Assembly (NCBI GenBank): GCA_947464415.1
Contig: CANHWU010000009.1
Location: 1-36,485 of the forward strand
Direction of reading: 5' to 3'
Source of the DNA: Flavobacteriales bacterium
GTDB lineage: Bacteria; Bacteroidota; Bacteroidia; Flavobacteriales_D; Sanyastnellaceae
Length of the DNA: 36,485 bases
Both the position numbers and the translations under genes were made by a program. The notes beneath the pieces were generated by a model that did no database searches, was not told the DNA's origin, and saw only the letters and a program-made list of their open reading frames with translations. Shown here piece by piece: positions 21,760-29,730 of the stretch (position 1 is its first letter; each line of letters begins with the position of its first letter).

Positions 21760-24700
21760 ATGTTAAGGCATATAGCGGTCGGTTGGTTGATTTTTTGTTT
21801 TTCTTTCGAGAATCCTCTTTTTGCGCAGTTTTACCAGGGAAGTAACCTCGAGTTTGGCAAGAGTAGGGTGCAATATCGGGATTTTGAATGGTCTTACTAT
21901 AAAGCAAAATATGCGGATGTTTACTTCTATCAAGGAGGTGAGAAATTAGCCCTTCAAACCGCAGAAAAAAGCGATAAATTTTTTGAAGAGCTAATCGCGT
22001 TTTTGGGATTTGAGCCAAGAGAGAGATTGTATATCATGGCTTACCTCAGTCAATCCGATATGCGCCAGACCAATGTAGGCTCAACCCCCAATGAGAACAA
22101 TCAAATTATTGGAACATCAGCGATCATTCAGAACAAACTTTTTGTTTATTTCGAGGGGGATCACGATGTTTATTTTCGGCAGTTACAAGAGGGATTGGCC
22201 CAAATTGCGGTGAATCAAGTACTTTATGGCGGCTCATGGAAGGACGCCCTCAAGGAGGCCGCGTTTTCTGCATTTCCAGAATGGTATATGAAAGGACTGG
22301 GTCTTTGGATGGCGAAACCGGAGAGTGCAGATTTAGATCTTTTCATGATCAAAGAGCTTCAACAGAAAAATCCGCAAATTAACTTTTGGAGTAATGATGA
22401 GGCGAGGTTGGGAGGGGCGGCATTTTGGAGTTTTATAGCCGATCGGTACGGATACCAGGTAATTCCTAATATTATTCAAATGTCCAAATTCGCTAGGGGA
22501 ATTGATTTGGGATTTGAATTGATTGTAGGTAAGAGTATTGATGTTATTGTGGAGGAATTTTATCAGTTTTACGCCACTAAACTGCAACGAATTGTTCAAC
22601 CAACCGATATCCCCAATGACCCGAAGCTCAGAAAAACTTTGGGTGAGATAGCGTTGAAGTATAGAAAGAAATTTATTTATCGCGATTTTCATGAAAGTCC
22701 TGATGGCGCCTATTGGTCATTTGTCACACATGAGAAGGGGCAGTACAGATTGTGGTTGTACAATAAGATAACACAAAAAGCAAAGTGCATTGTAAAGAGA
22801 GAGCCAAAGTTGGACAGGATGGAAGATCTAACATTTCCCTCCACTTGTTGGCACCCTACCTCAGAAACTTTCTGTTATTTCTATGAGAAAAAAGGATTTT
22901 TGAGACTTGCACAGTATTCTATTTCAGAGAAAAAATGGAATGAGAAGCAAATATTCTCCATCGATAAAGTGCTGTATCCAAGATTCAGTGCTGATGGTAA
23001 GAATATTGTTTTTATTGGTGTCTCTGCGGGTAAAAGTGATGTTTTTGTTCTGCCCGCTATAGGCAATTCTCCCAAACCTTTAACCAGGACGGAGGAGGAT
23101 GATTTTAGTCCGGTGTTACTTCCCAATAGAAAGGTGGTGTACTTGTCTAAATCAAAGGATGAAAAGTCTATAAAGCCATATACACTGTCTCAAGTGGATG
23201 TGACAGGCAATGGAAAGTCGGAGTTGATTTATTCTTCTCAGCATCCATTGCGATTTGCTTTTGGATTGGGCTCTGAGGAGATGGGATGTGTGGAGGAAAG
23301 ATCTTCGGGAATGAAATTTCTTCGCATTCGATGGGACTCTGTAATCGCAAGTATTGATACCACCATTCATTATCGAAAGGCACCAATGGTGAATGAGATC
23401 GCTGAATTGCCTTTCAAAGCAAAAGTTTTGGAGGGTCCCACTTCTGATAGTAGTTGGAATTACCTGCATTATTACTCCGGTCATGTTAGGTTATCCAAAA
23501 AAAAGAACAAAGGTTGGAGTGGTTCAATTTTAACAGGGGATGATGATTTGGAACTATTGCCGCTGGATACGCTCGATTTTGTTGTTAAGCCCCCTCTCAT
23601 GGATCAAATTGATTTAAATCATTTTCTTTTTTCGGAGGAGAGATTATTGTATTCAAAAGAAAAGGCCAGTTTAATATTAGCGGACAGTACCAGCAATAAA
23701 AAGAAGAGGGAGAAATCGGAATTGAAGAGGAGTAATTATGAATTGAATTTCGCTACCGATTTTGCCTCAACCAAATTAGACAACACCTTTGCCAGTTCTT
23801 TTTATCAAAATGCGAGTTCAGGGCCAACGAGTATTTTTCCGGGAATGAGTGGATTGGTCAAGGTGTCAATATCCGACTTATTGGAGGATTATCGCATGTA
23901 TGCAGCTGTGCGGATTGCGGCAGATATCCGCAATAGTGATTTCGGATTGGCCTTCGAGAATAATAAGCATCAATTGGATAAGAAAATTACTTTTCAAAGG
24001 AGGTCACAACGTTGGGGGAATATTTTTAGCGCATACAGATTGGAGACTTATATGGTTACTCAACAATGGAAGTATCCTTTCAATGAGTTTCATTGCATTC
24101 GTTTGAATTTGATTTATCGTTGGGATAGGAGGATAAACTTGTCCGTGGATCCTGTGAGCTTGGCAGACCCTAATGAAAATGAGAATAACGCTGGTTTATT
24201 ACTCGAGTACAATTTAGATAATACCAGAAGTTTGGGGATGAATTTGTTGGAGGGAACCAGAGGAAAAATGTGGTATGAATTTTATCAACAGCCTGACAAT
24301 TGGAAGGAAAAAACGGACATGCATATTTTGGGTGGTGATTTTAGACATTATAAGAAATTACATCGCTCTATTATAGCGGCTTTCAGGGTGGCTGGTGCAA
24401 CTTCCTTGGGCGCTAGGCGTGTCGTCCACTATTTAGGGGGAGTAGATAACTGGTTATTTCAACGCGTTGATCAAAGTACTGAGGTGTCTACACAAATGAA
24501 TTATCGATTTGCCTCTTTCTGCGGGCCGATGAGAGGTTTCTATATCAATGCGCGCAATGGTAATAGCTTCATTGCTGCAAATACGGAGATCAGAGTCCCC
24601 GTTTTTAGCTATCTATCCAAAACGCCTATTCGAAGTGATTTTATTCGACACTTTCAGGTAATTGGATTTGGAGATGTGGGTAGTGCTTGGACAGGTAAAT

Positions 24701-24921
24701 CTCCTTACGATGTTTCCAATGGTTTTAATACCAATACGGTGACATTGCGTCCGGTGAGTGTTACGGTAAACAGCAATCGCGAACCCATTATTTATGGTTA
24801 TGGATTTGGATTAAGATCTAAAGTGCTCGGTTACTTTTTGCGAGCTGACTGGGCATGGGGAATTGACGATGGACAAATTTTACCGAGAGTGTTTTACCTC
24901 TCTCTGAATATGGATTTCTAG
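21760..24921 (+). CDS. Large outer-membrane protein: degenerate peptidase-MA-like domain, propeller and barrel
   Basis: The 1053-residue protein has a signal peptide (ending PLFAQ). Residues of about 60-290 resemble a gluzincin/peptidase-MA-like domain: FFEELIAFLGFEPRERLYIMAY, then FPEWYMKGLGLWM in place of the usual PxWFxEGxAxY. The HExxH zinc helix is replaced by QEGLAQ, so catalysis is unlikely. Residues of about 300-500 contain TolB/WD40-like propeller blades (YPRFSADGKNIVFIG, DFSPVLLPNRKVVYLS). The C-terminal 350 residues look like an outer-membrane barrel, ending YLSLNMDF with the terminal Phe expected of one. Databases often call such proteins 'translocation protein TolB' or PD40 proteins. 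Function is unknown; a surface scaffold is my inference. Confidence 0.78.
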   Translation: MLRHIAVGWLIFCFSFENPLFAQFYQGSNLEFGKSRVQYRDFEWSYYKAKYADVYFYQGGEKLALQTAEKSDKFFEELIAFLGFEPRERLYIMAYLSQSDMRQTNVGSTPNENNQIIGTSAIIQNKLFVYFEGDHDVYFRQLQEGLAQIAVNQVLYGGSWKDALKEAAFSAFPEWYMKGLGLWMAKPESADLDLFMIKELQQKNPQINFWSNDEARLGGAAFWSFIADRYGYQVIPNIIQMSKFARGIDLGFELIVGKSIDVIVEEFYQFYATKLQRIVQPTDIPNDPKLRKTLGEIALKYRKKFIYRDFHESPDGAYWSFVTHEKGQYRLWLYNKITQKAKCIVKREPKLDRMEDLTFPSTCWHPTSETFCYFYEKKGFLRLAQYSISEKKWNEKQIFSIDKVLYPRFSADGKNIVFIGVSAGKSDVFVLPAIGNSPKPLTRTEEDDFSPVLLPNRKVVYLSKSKDEKSIKPYTLSQVDVTGNGKSELIYSSQHPLRFAFGLGSEEMGCVEERSSGMKFLRIRWDSVIASIDTTIHYRKAPMVNEIAELPFKAKVLEGPTSDSSWNYLHYYSGHVRLSKKKNKGWSGSILTGDDDLELLPLDTLDFVVKPPLMDQIDLNHFLFSEERLLYSKEKASLILADSTSNKKKREKSELKRSNYELNFATDFASTKLDNTFASSFYQNASSGPTSIFPGMSGLVKVSISDLLEDYRMYAAVRIAADIRNSDFGLAFENNKHQLDKKITFQRRSQRWGNIFSAYRLETYMVTQQWKYPFNEFHCIRLNLIYRWDRRINLSVDPVSLADPNENENNAGLLLEYNLDNTRSLGMNLLEGTRGKMWYEFYQQPDNWKEKTDMHILGGDFRHYKKLHRSIIAAFRVAGATSLGARRVVHYLGGVDNWLFQRVDQSTEVSTQMNYRFASFCGPMRGFYINARNGNSFIAANTEIRVPVFSYLSKTPIRSDFIRHFQVIGFGDVGSAWTGKSPYDVSNGFNTNTVTLRPVSVTVNSNREPIIYGYGFGLRSKVLGYFLRADWAWGIDDGQILPRVFYLSLNMDF

Positions 24922-24924
24922 GTA

Positions 24925-25935
24925 TTAGAATTTAATAACCCCCTTTCTCGCCCCGCCTCTTCCTTTGCTGGTCATCCAATTGTATTTTGATTTGTAAAAA
25001 TTAGATTTGGTTTTGACAATTTTGCTAACATAAAATTGGAAGGTCATATAATTATCATTATTCAAATTGTTACCACGGGGACTACCCGCTGAATAGAAGT
25101 TAGTACTTGGAATCCCTTCGTCAATGGAGCGATCATTCACAAATAGATCGTCGTCAAAGCTATGGAAAACATACCCTTTGGCGATAGTGGCATCCGATCC
25201 AGCAGAGGCCTCAATCTTCGCCTCTGTGGGATACTGTGTTGAAATATCATCTAAATAGTCAGTGAAGGTAATTCTCCAAGAATATTCCATTCCGAATCTC
25301 CATTTTTTCTGATACGTAAAATACATTCCAATACCTGTGGGTATGGCAAAGGTGACAGGAGAATAAGTATTGTCTTGACCTTCTGTTTTCCATGGACGAA
25401 CTTTTTCCCATCTTCCGTAATAATCCTGAATGGAACCACCTTGTTCTCTGGAAATATAGTCTGCTGCGAATTCGTTAATAAATCCTTTTGGATTGGAATA
25501 CAGGCCTGCTAAACCTCCAAAAACATAGATTTTCATATCAGGACTGAAGTATCCCTGATTGGTTAAGTCGCTATCATAATAGAGGGTAAATTCACCTCTA
25601 GCAGAAAGTTCAACCATATCATTTTTAAATCTCAAGTTACGAGCACGTCTGGGAAAGTAAGTAGTCAGTTCATCTCGTCCCTCAATTCTGATATAATCCA
25701 TGGTGGCGGACCATGCTAGTTTTTTATTTTTTCTTTTTCGGTAAAAAGCGCCAACCGCCCATCGAGTGGAGGGTAGATGCATGTCTACTATGAAATCTCG
25801 CCTGGGATCACTTTTTCCACCAATATCTCCGAGATAATTGGCAGCTCCTGCTCGAATGCCATAATCAATTTTGTATTGACCAAAAGCAGGCACCAAAAAT
25901 AAAGTGGCGAAAAAAGGAAGTAAGTATTTTTTCAT
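24925..25935 (-). CDS. PorG/DUF6089-like outer-membrane beta-barrel protein
   Basis: I choose ATG 25935 over the track start at 25995, because it gives a clean signal peptide (MKKYLLPFFATLFLVPAFGQ); the product is 336 residues. The region IDYGIRAGAANYLGDIGG matches the N-terminal strand of the DUF6089/PorG family, and WAVGAFYRKR, FGGLAGLYSNPKG and GIGMYFTYQKKWRFGMEYSWRITFTDYLDDIS are typical barrel strands of that family. PorG is an outer-membrane part of the type IX secretion machinery; whether this protein is PorG itself or a paralogue cannot be decided here. It has a good promoter (TTG-N19-TATATTTG) whose -33 site lies in a 10-bp inverted repeat. Confidence 0.75.
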   Translation of the reverse strand: MKKYLLPFFATLFLVPAFGQYKIDYGIRAGAANYLGDIGGKSDPRRDFIVDMHLPSTRWAVGAFYRKRKNKKLAWSATMDYIRIEGRDELTTYFPRRARNLRFKNDMVELSARGEFTLYYDSDLTNQGYFSPDMKIYVFGGLAGLYSNPKGFINEFAADYISREQGGSIQDYYGRWEKVRPWKTEGQDNTYSPVTFAIPTGIGMYFTYQKKWRFGMEYSWRITFTDYLDDISTQYPTEAKIEASAGSDATIAKGYVFHSFDDDLFVNDRSIDEGIPSTNFYSAGSPRGNNLNNDNYMTFQFYVSKIVKTKSNFYKSKYNWMTSKGRGGARKGVIKF

Positions 25936-25947
25936 AATGTCTAATAG

Positions 25948-25955
25948 CAAATATA
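25948..25955 (-). promoter_or_regulatory. Predicted promoter (-7 element) of the PorG-like gene
   Basis: The minus strand reads TATATTTG with TTG 19 bp upstream (plus bases 25975-25977). This is among the best promoters in the window. It ends 12 nt before the ATG at 25935. Confidence 0.65.
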
Positions 25956-25968
25956 CAAAAAAATCGAA

Positions 25969-25996
25969 TGTGTTCAATATTAAGAAATTGAACACA
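25969..25996. promoter_or_regulatory. 10-bp perfect inverted repeat, candidate operator
   Basis: TGTGTTCAAT and ATTGAACACA are perfect 10-bp arms with an 8-bp AT-rich spacer, 28 bp in total. The repeat lies between divergent genes and covers the -33 TTG of the PorG-like promoter, so a dimeric regulator bound here would block or modulate it. The lack of GC-rich arms and the position argue against a terminator. Confidence 0.6.
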
Positions 25997-26017
25997 AAGT
26001 TTTCTTAATTTTAGGAC

Positions 26018-26971
26018 GTGAATCAAGTGAGGGAACTATTGAAAATTCGGTATCCGATTATCCAGGGTGGTATGATTTGGTGCTCTGGCTGGCGATTGGC
26101 AAGTGCTGTGAGCAATGCGGGTGGATTGGGAACTATTGGTGCGGGGTCTATGTATCCTGATGTTTTGAAGGAGCACATTATGAAATGTAAGCTGGCCACT
26201 TCGCAAACTTTTGCAGTAAATCTGCCCTTGATCTATCCTCAAGTATCGGATCATATTGATATTATTATTGAAAACAAGGTGCCGGTGGTGATTACTTCTG
26301 CTGGTAATCCCTCTTTGTTTACTTCGAGATTTCAAGAAGCTGGAATCAAAGTGTTACATGTAGTTTCGAGCGCGAAATTTGCAGTGAAAGCTCAAAAGGC
26401 GGGATGTGATGCTGTGATTGCAGAGGGATTTGAGGCTGGCGGACACAATGGACGCGAGGAAACTACTACCATGTGCCTCATTCCAAAAGTCCGTGATGCT
26501 ATTTCCATACCTTTAATTGCAGCAGGGGGTATTGCTGATGGAAGGTCCATGATGGCGGCATTTGCTTTGGGGGCAGAAGGTGTTCAAATGGGATCTCGTT
26601 TTGTAGCCACAATAGAATCATCCGCTCATGAGTCTTTTAAGCAAGCGGTAATCAATGCAGATGAGGGCGATACGCAACTTACATTGAAGGAGATCACGCC
26701 TGTAAGATTACTGACTAATCCATTTGCCGAACAGGTAAAATTGGCCTATCAGAACGGAGCAACCATTGAGGAGCTCAAAGCGTTGTTGGGTAGGGCAAGG
26801 GCCAAAAAAGGAATGTTTGAAGGCAATATGATAGATGGAGAGTTGGAGATCGGTCAAGTTTCTTCAAGGTTGGACAATCTAAAACCGGCAAAGGACGTTA
26901 TCGTTGAAACAATGAGGGAGTTCAATAGTTTGAGATCACAGTTATTCAATGAATTGGCTTACATTGATTAG
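26018..26971 (+). CDS. Nitronate monooxygenase (2-nitropropane dioxygenase family)
   Basis: This FMN-dependent TIM-barrel enzyme has 317 residues. YPIIQGGMIWCSGWRLASAVSNAGGLGTIGAGSM is the FMN-contacting N-terminal region. AEGFEAGGHNG carries the catalytic His, and LIAAGGIADGRSMMAAFALGAEGVQMGSRF is the phosphate-binding end of the barrel. Family members oxidise alkyl nitronates; some members are FMN-dependent enoyl-ACP reductases (FabK) with a very similar core, so the annotation is at family level. The start is GTG. Its end overlaps the CHU_C protein gene by 23 nt, so both are on one transcript despite no clear functional link. Confidence 0.9.
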   Translation: MNQVRELLKIRYPIIQGGMIWCSGWRLASAVSNAGGLGTIGAGSMYPDVLKEHIMKCKLATSQTFAVNLPLIYPQVSDHIDIIIENKVPVVITSAGNPSLFTSRFQEAGIKVLHVVSSAKFAVKAQKAGCDAVIAEGFEAGGHNGREETTTMCLIPKVRDAISIPLIAAGGIADGRSMMAAFALGAEGVQMGSRFVATIESSAHESFKQAVINADEGDTQLTLKEITPVRLLTNPFAEQVKLAYQNGATIEELKALLGRARAKKGMFEGNMIDGELEIGQVSSRLDNLKPAKDVIVETMREFNSLRSQLFNELAYID

Positions 26972-29024
26972 ATTTTGTATCATAGCATTTTTTGTAAGTT
27001 TCAATTCATTGGGCTTTTATGCGCAGTTGATTTCTCCTGATATTGAATGTACACAGGTTGATGCTGCAGGAGGTACTACTATCAATTGGACTTCTGTTAG
27101 CGACCCCAATGGTGATTTTGTAGCTTACCATCTTTTCGCCTCCAATGGAGGCCCTTTCATTGAGATTGCTGCGCTATTCGACCCCACTATCAGCAGCTTT
27201 GTGGATCTTGCGAATGATGCTTCTGCTTTCGATATGTGTTACTATCTTGTAGTGGAATACTCCACCTCTGCGGGCAATGTAATGGCACCACCGAGCACTA
27301 CGATGTGCAACGTGACACTCTCCTTGTCCACTTCTGCCTCTAATCCGGGTATGTTAGAGGTAAGTTGGAGCGGGCAAAATGCGATCAATGGCTACCTATT
27401 AATGTGGGATGATCCATTCACCAATTGGAGCAACTCTGTTACGCTGCCCTCAACAGAGAATAATTATTTACTTGAAATTGCTACTTGCGGAGATTTACTG
27501 AGCTTTTTAATTTTTTCAAATCAAACGACATGCCCTAGTATCAGTCCTGTTGAAGAAGGTTTTTTCTACGATCAAACCCCACCATTGGTTCCTGAAATTA
27601 CCTCAGTTTCAGTGAGCAATGGGCACCCACTTGTTAATTGGAACGTAAGTGCCTCAGAGGATGTGGCAGGTTATATTTTGTATGGTTGTAACAGTGCGGG
27701 CGAGTTTATCGTCGATACCATTTTTGGTGGTAATGTGACTTCTTATGCAGACCTCAGTATTCAATCAGCCAATCAATCAGCATGTTACACCCTTGCTGCC
27801 TTTGATGACTGTCCGAGCGGAAATCCACCTAGTCCCAATACCAGTGAAGCGAGTGCGAGCTGCAACTGTTCTGTTTTGTTAGCTCCTTTGCAACAAACTT
27901 TTTGCACGGATAATATCAGTTTGTCTTGGACACCTTATCAAGGTTGGGCGGATGGAGTAGCCGCTTACATCATTTATCACGCGGAGGGCAATGGTTTGTA
28001 CAGTATTGTTGACACTGTTGATGGGGGATCATTGCAGTATGTCCATGAGTTACAAGGATTTTTAGATCTAAATCACTCCTATTATGTGCTAGCTATTGGT
28101 AATAATGGAAGATTCAGCATTAGCAATGTCAGAAATATAACACTGAATTATCCATCACCGCCGGCAGAGTTTTATATTTCAAATGTGGATGTTGAATTGG
28201 ATTCATCCATTTCTGTTCATTGTTTTGTTGAAACAACGGCAACTGTGCATCAAGTGATATTGCAACAATATGATGATTTTTTCGAGGAATGGTCAAATAT
28301 TCAGTATTTGGATAATGGTGTTAGTAATATTGTATTTTCAGTAAGTGGTTTAGTACCTGCCTATTTTTCTTATCGTTTTAGGTTTGCCTTAGTCAATGAA
28401 TGTGGCGACACTACAGCTTACTCTAATGTCGGAAAAACCATTTTGCTTGAGGGCCTATTGAATGATGAGCGTGATGAAAATTCACTGAAGTGGAGTGGTT
28501 ATGAAAATTGGCCGAGTGATGTTTATGAATACCAATTGTATCGAAAGTTGGGAAAGAATGGTTTCTATTCCAAATTGCTTACGCTGAATGGCCTTTCTCA
28601 ATATCATAATGATGATGTGGATTCTTTGTTTCAAGAAGATGGCCTATTTTATTATCGAATTAAGGCGGTGGGGCATTTGGGTGATTTAGCGGTGGATACG
28701 GCTTTTGAAGCATGGTCAAATGAAATTGTGATGCTGCAAACTCCAAAAGTATACATACCTAATTGTATCGTAATCAATGGAGTCAATAATACTTTTGGAC
28801 CTGTGGTATCCTTTTCTCCTCTGACAGGTTTTGAGATGATCGTCTATTCAAAATGGGGGGATGTTTTATTCCAAACCGATGATTATGCTGTTCGGTGGGA
28901 TGGGCGTGATGAAGGAGAAGATTTTGTTCCTCAAGGAGTTTATGTTTACTATATCAGGTGCGCCAATGGCGCGGATGAGTTATTTTCCAAGAAAGGAACA
29001 GTAACTGTTTTGTATGGAGAATAG
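26949..29024 (+). CDS. Secreted surface protein with fibronectin-III-like repeats and CHU_C type IX sorting domain
   Basis: The 691-residue protein has a signal peptide (ending LGFYAQ). Several fibronectin-III-like or similar beta-sandwich units follow; recurrent patterns are INWTSVSDPNGDFVAYHLF, LVNWNVSASEDVAGYILYG and LSWTPYQGWADGVAAYIIYH. The last 90 residues (YIPNCIVINGVNNTFGP, FEMIVYSKWGDVLFQT, WDGRDEG, VPQGVYVYYIRC) are a CHU_C/gliding-motility-associated C-terminal domain. This domain directs export by the type IX system and surface attachment. Several cysteine pairs suggest disulfides. It is probably an adhesin or surface scaffold. The gene overlaps coaX by 11 nt. Confidence 0.88.
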   Translation: MNWLTLIRFCIIAFFVSFNSLGFYAQLISPDIECTQVDAAGGTTINWTSVSDPNGDFVAYHLFASNGGPFIEIAALFDPTISSFVDLANDASAFDMCYYLVVEYSTSAGNVMAPPSTTMCNVTLSLSTSASNPGMLEVSWSGQNAINGYLLMWDDPFTNWSNSVTLPSTENNYLLEIATCGDLLSFLIFSNQTTCPSISPVEEGFFYDQTPPLVPEITSVSVSNGHPLVNWNVSASEDVAGYILYGCNSAGEFIVDTIFGGNVTSYADLSIQSANQSACYTLAAFDDCPSGNPPSPNTSEASASCNCSVLLAPLQQTFCTDNISLSWTPYQGWADGVAAYIIYHAEGNGLYSIVDTVDGGSLQYVHELQGFLDLNHSYYVLAIGNNGRFSISNVRNITLNYPSPPAEFYISNVDVELDSSISVHCFVETTATVHQVILQQYDDFFEEWSNIQYLDNGVSNIVFSVSGLVPAYFSYRFRFALVNECGDTTAYSNVGKTILLEGLLNDERDENSLKWSGYENWPSDVYEYQLYRKLGKNGFYSKLLTLNGLSQYHNDDVDSLFQEDGLFYYRIKAVGHLGDLAVDTAFEAWSNEIVMLQTPKVYIPNCIVINGVNNTFGPVVSFSPLTGFEMIVYSKWGDVLFQTDDYAVRWDGRDEGEDFVPQGVYVYYIRCANGADELFSKKGTVTVLYGE

Positions 29025-29730
29025 TAAAGGGGATTTCCGTCTGGTCATAGACATAGGAAATACATCTGTAAAATGGGCTGTGTTTGATTTCGAAACCCTT
29101 GTTGAGGGGGGGAAGTGTCGACATGAACAATGCGCGCCACTCATTCAATCGCTGGAATTACGATTTCATTTTTTATCCAAGGCAATTTGTAATGTTTCGA
29201 ATGTGCAAATAGACATCAGCGACGATTGGCGAAAGTTTTCAGGCGAATTGTTATCACCATATCGAATTCATTACCTTCCCCCGGAAAGTCTTGGAGCGGA
29301 TCGAGTGGCGGCCATATGGGGAGGTTTGAGTGTATCGGCCTCTAATCAAATACTAGTGGTTGATTTAGGAACTTGTGTTACCTACACTTGCGCCAAAGAA
29401 AATGAAATTATGGGGCTTTGTATTGCTCCGGGTCGTGAATTGAGGTGGAAGGCAATGCATCATTTTACGGCAAAATTGCCATTGATTACTCCTGACTTGG
29501 AGATTCCGGGTGGATATTCAACTCAGCAAAATCTTTGGGAGGGGGGGCATGAAGCTTGGTTGCAGGAGGTATTGGCCATGAGCCAGCACTATGCAAGGAG
29601 CCATAACCTCAGTGAAATCTTATTCACCGGTTCAGATGCCGTATATTTGACAGATTTTTTACCGAGAGGTGCAAGAATAATAGAAAGATTGAATTTGATA
29701 GGATTGAATGTTTGGTTACATGAGCAATAA
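29014..29730 (+). CDS. coaX: Type III pantothenate kinase
   Basis: CoaX phosphorylates pantothenate in the first step of coenzyme A synthesis. The 238-residue protein shows the three ASKHA-fold motifs: LVIDIGNTSVKWA with the catalytic Asp and phosphate-binding loop, PPESLGADRVAAIWG for pantothenate binding, and VVDLGTCVTY as the second phosphate loop. The length is near the lower end for the family. It is embedded in an envelope gene cluster, overlapping both the CHU_C protein gene and the following barrel gene by 11 nt. A coaX/barrel/lptC order is, from memory, common in Bacteroidota. Confidence 0.93.
   Translation: MENSKGDFRLVIDIGNTSVKWAVFDFETLVEGGKCRHEQCAPLIQSLELRFHFLSKAICNVSNVQIDISDDWRKFSGELLSPYRIHYLPPESLGADRVAAIWGGLSVSASNQILVVDLGTCVTYTCAKENEIMGLCIAPGRELRWKAMHHFTAKLPLITPDLEIPGGYSTQQNLWEGGHEAWLQEVLAMSQHYARSHNLSEILFTGSDAVYLTDFLPRGARIIERLNLIGLNVWLHEQ

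Noticed and set aside
22333-22692. 119-residue minus-strand open frame within the giant surface-protein gene
   Set aside because: It is a shadow frame of low complexity with no neighbours in register. The plus-strand protein is continuous across it.
25936-25995. 20-residue longer start for the PorG-like protein
   Set aside because: The upstream codons cover the promoter and inverted repeat. MKKYLLPFFATLFLVPAFGQ is a complete signal peptide.
26006-26013. Possible -7 element TAATTTTA before the nitronate monooxygenase gene
   Set aside because: The final G is missing and the nearest TTG is only 15 bp away. It is recorded but not called.
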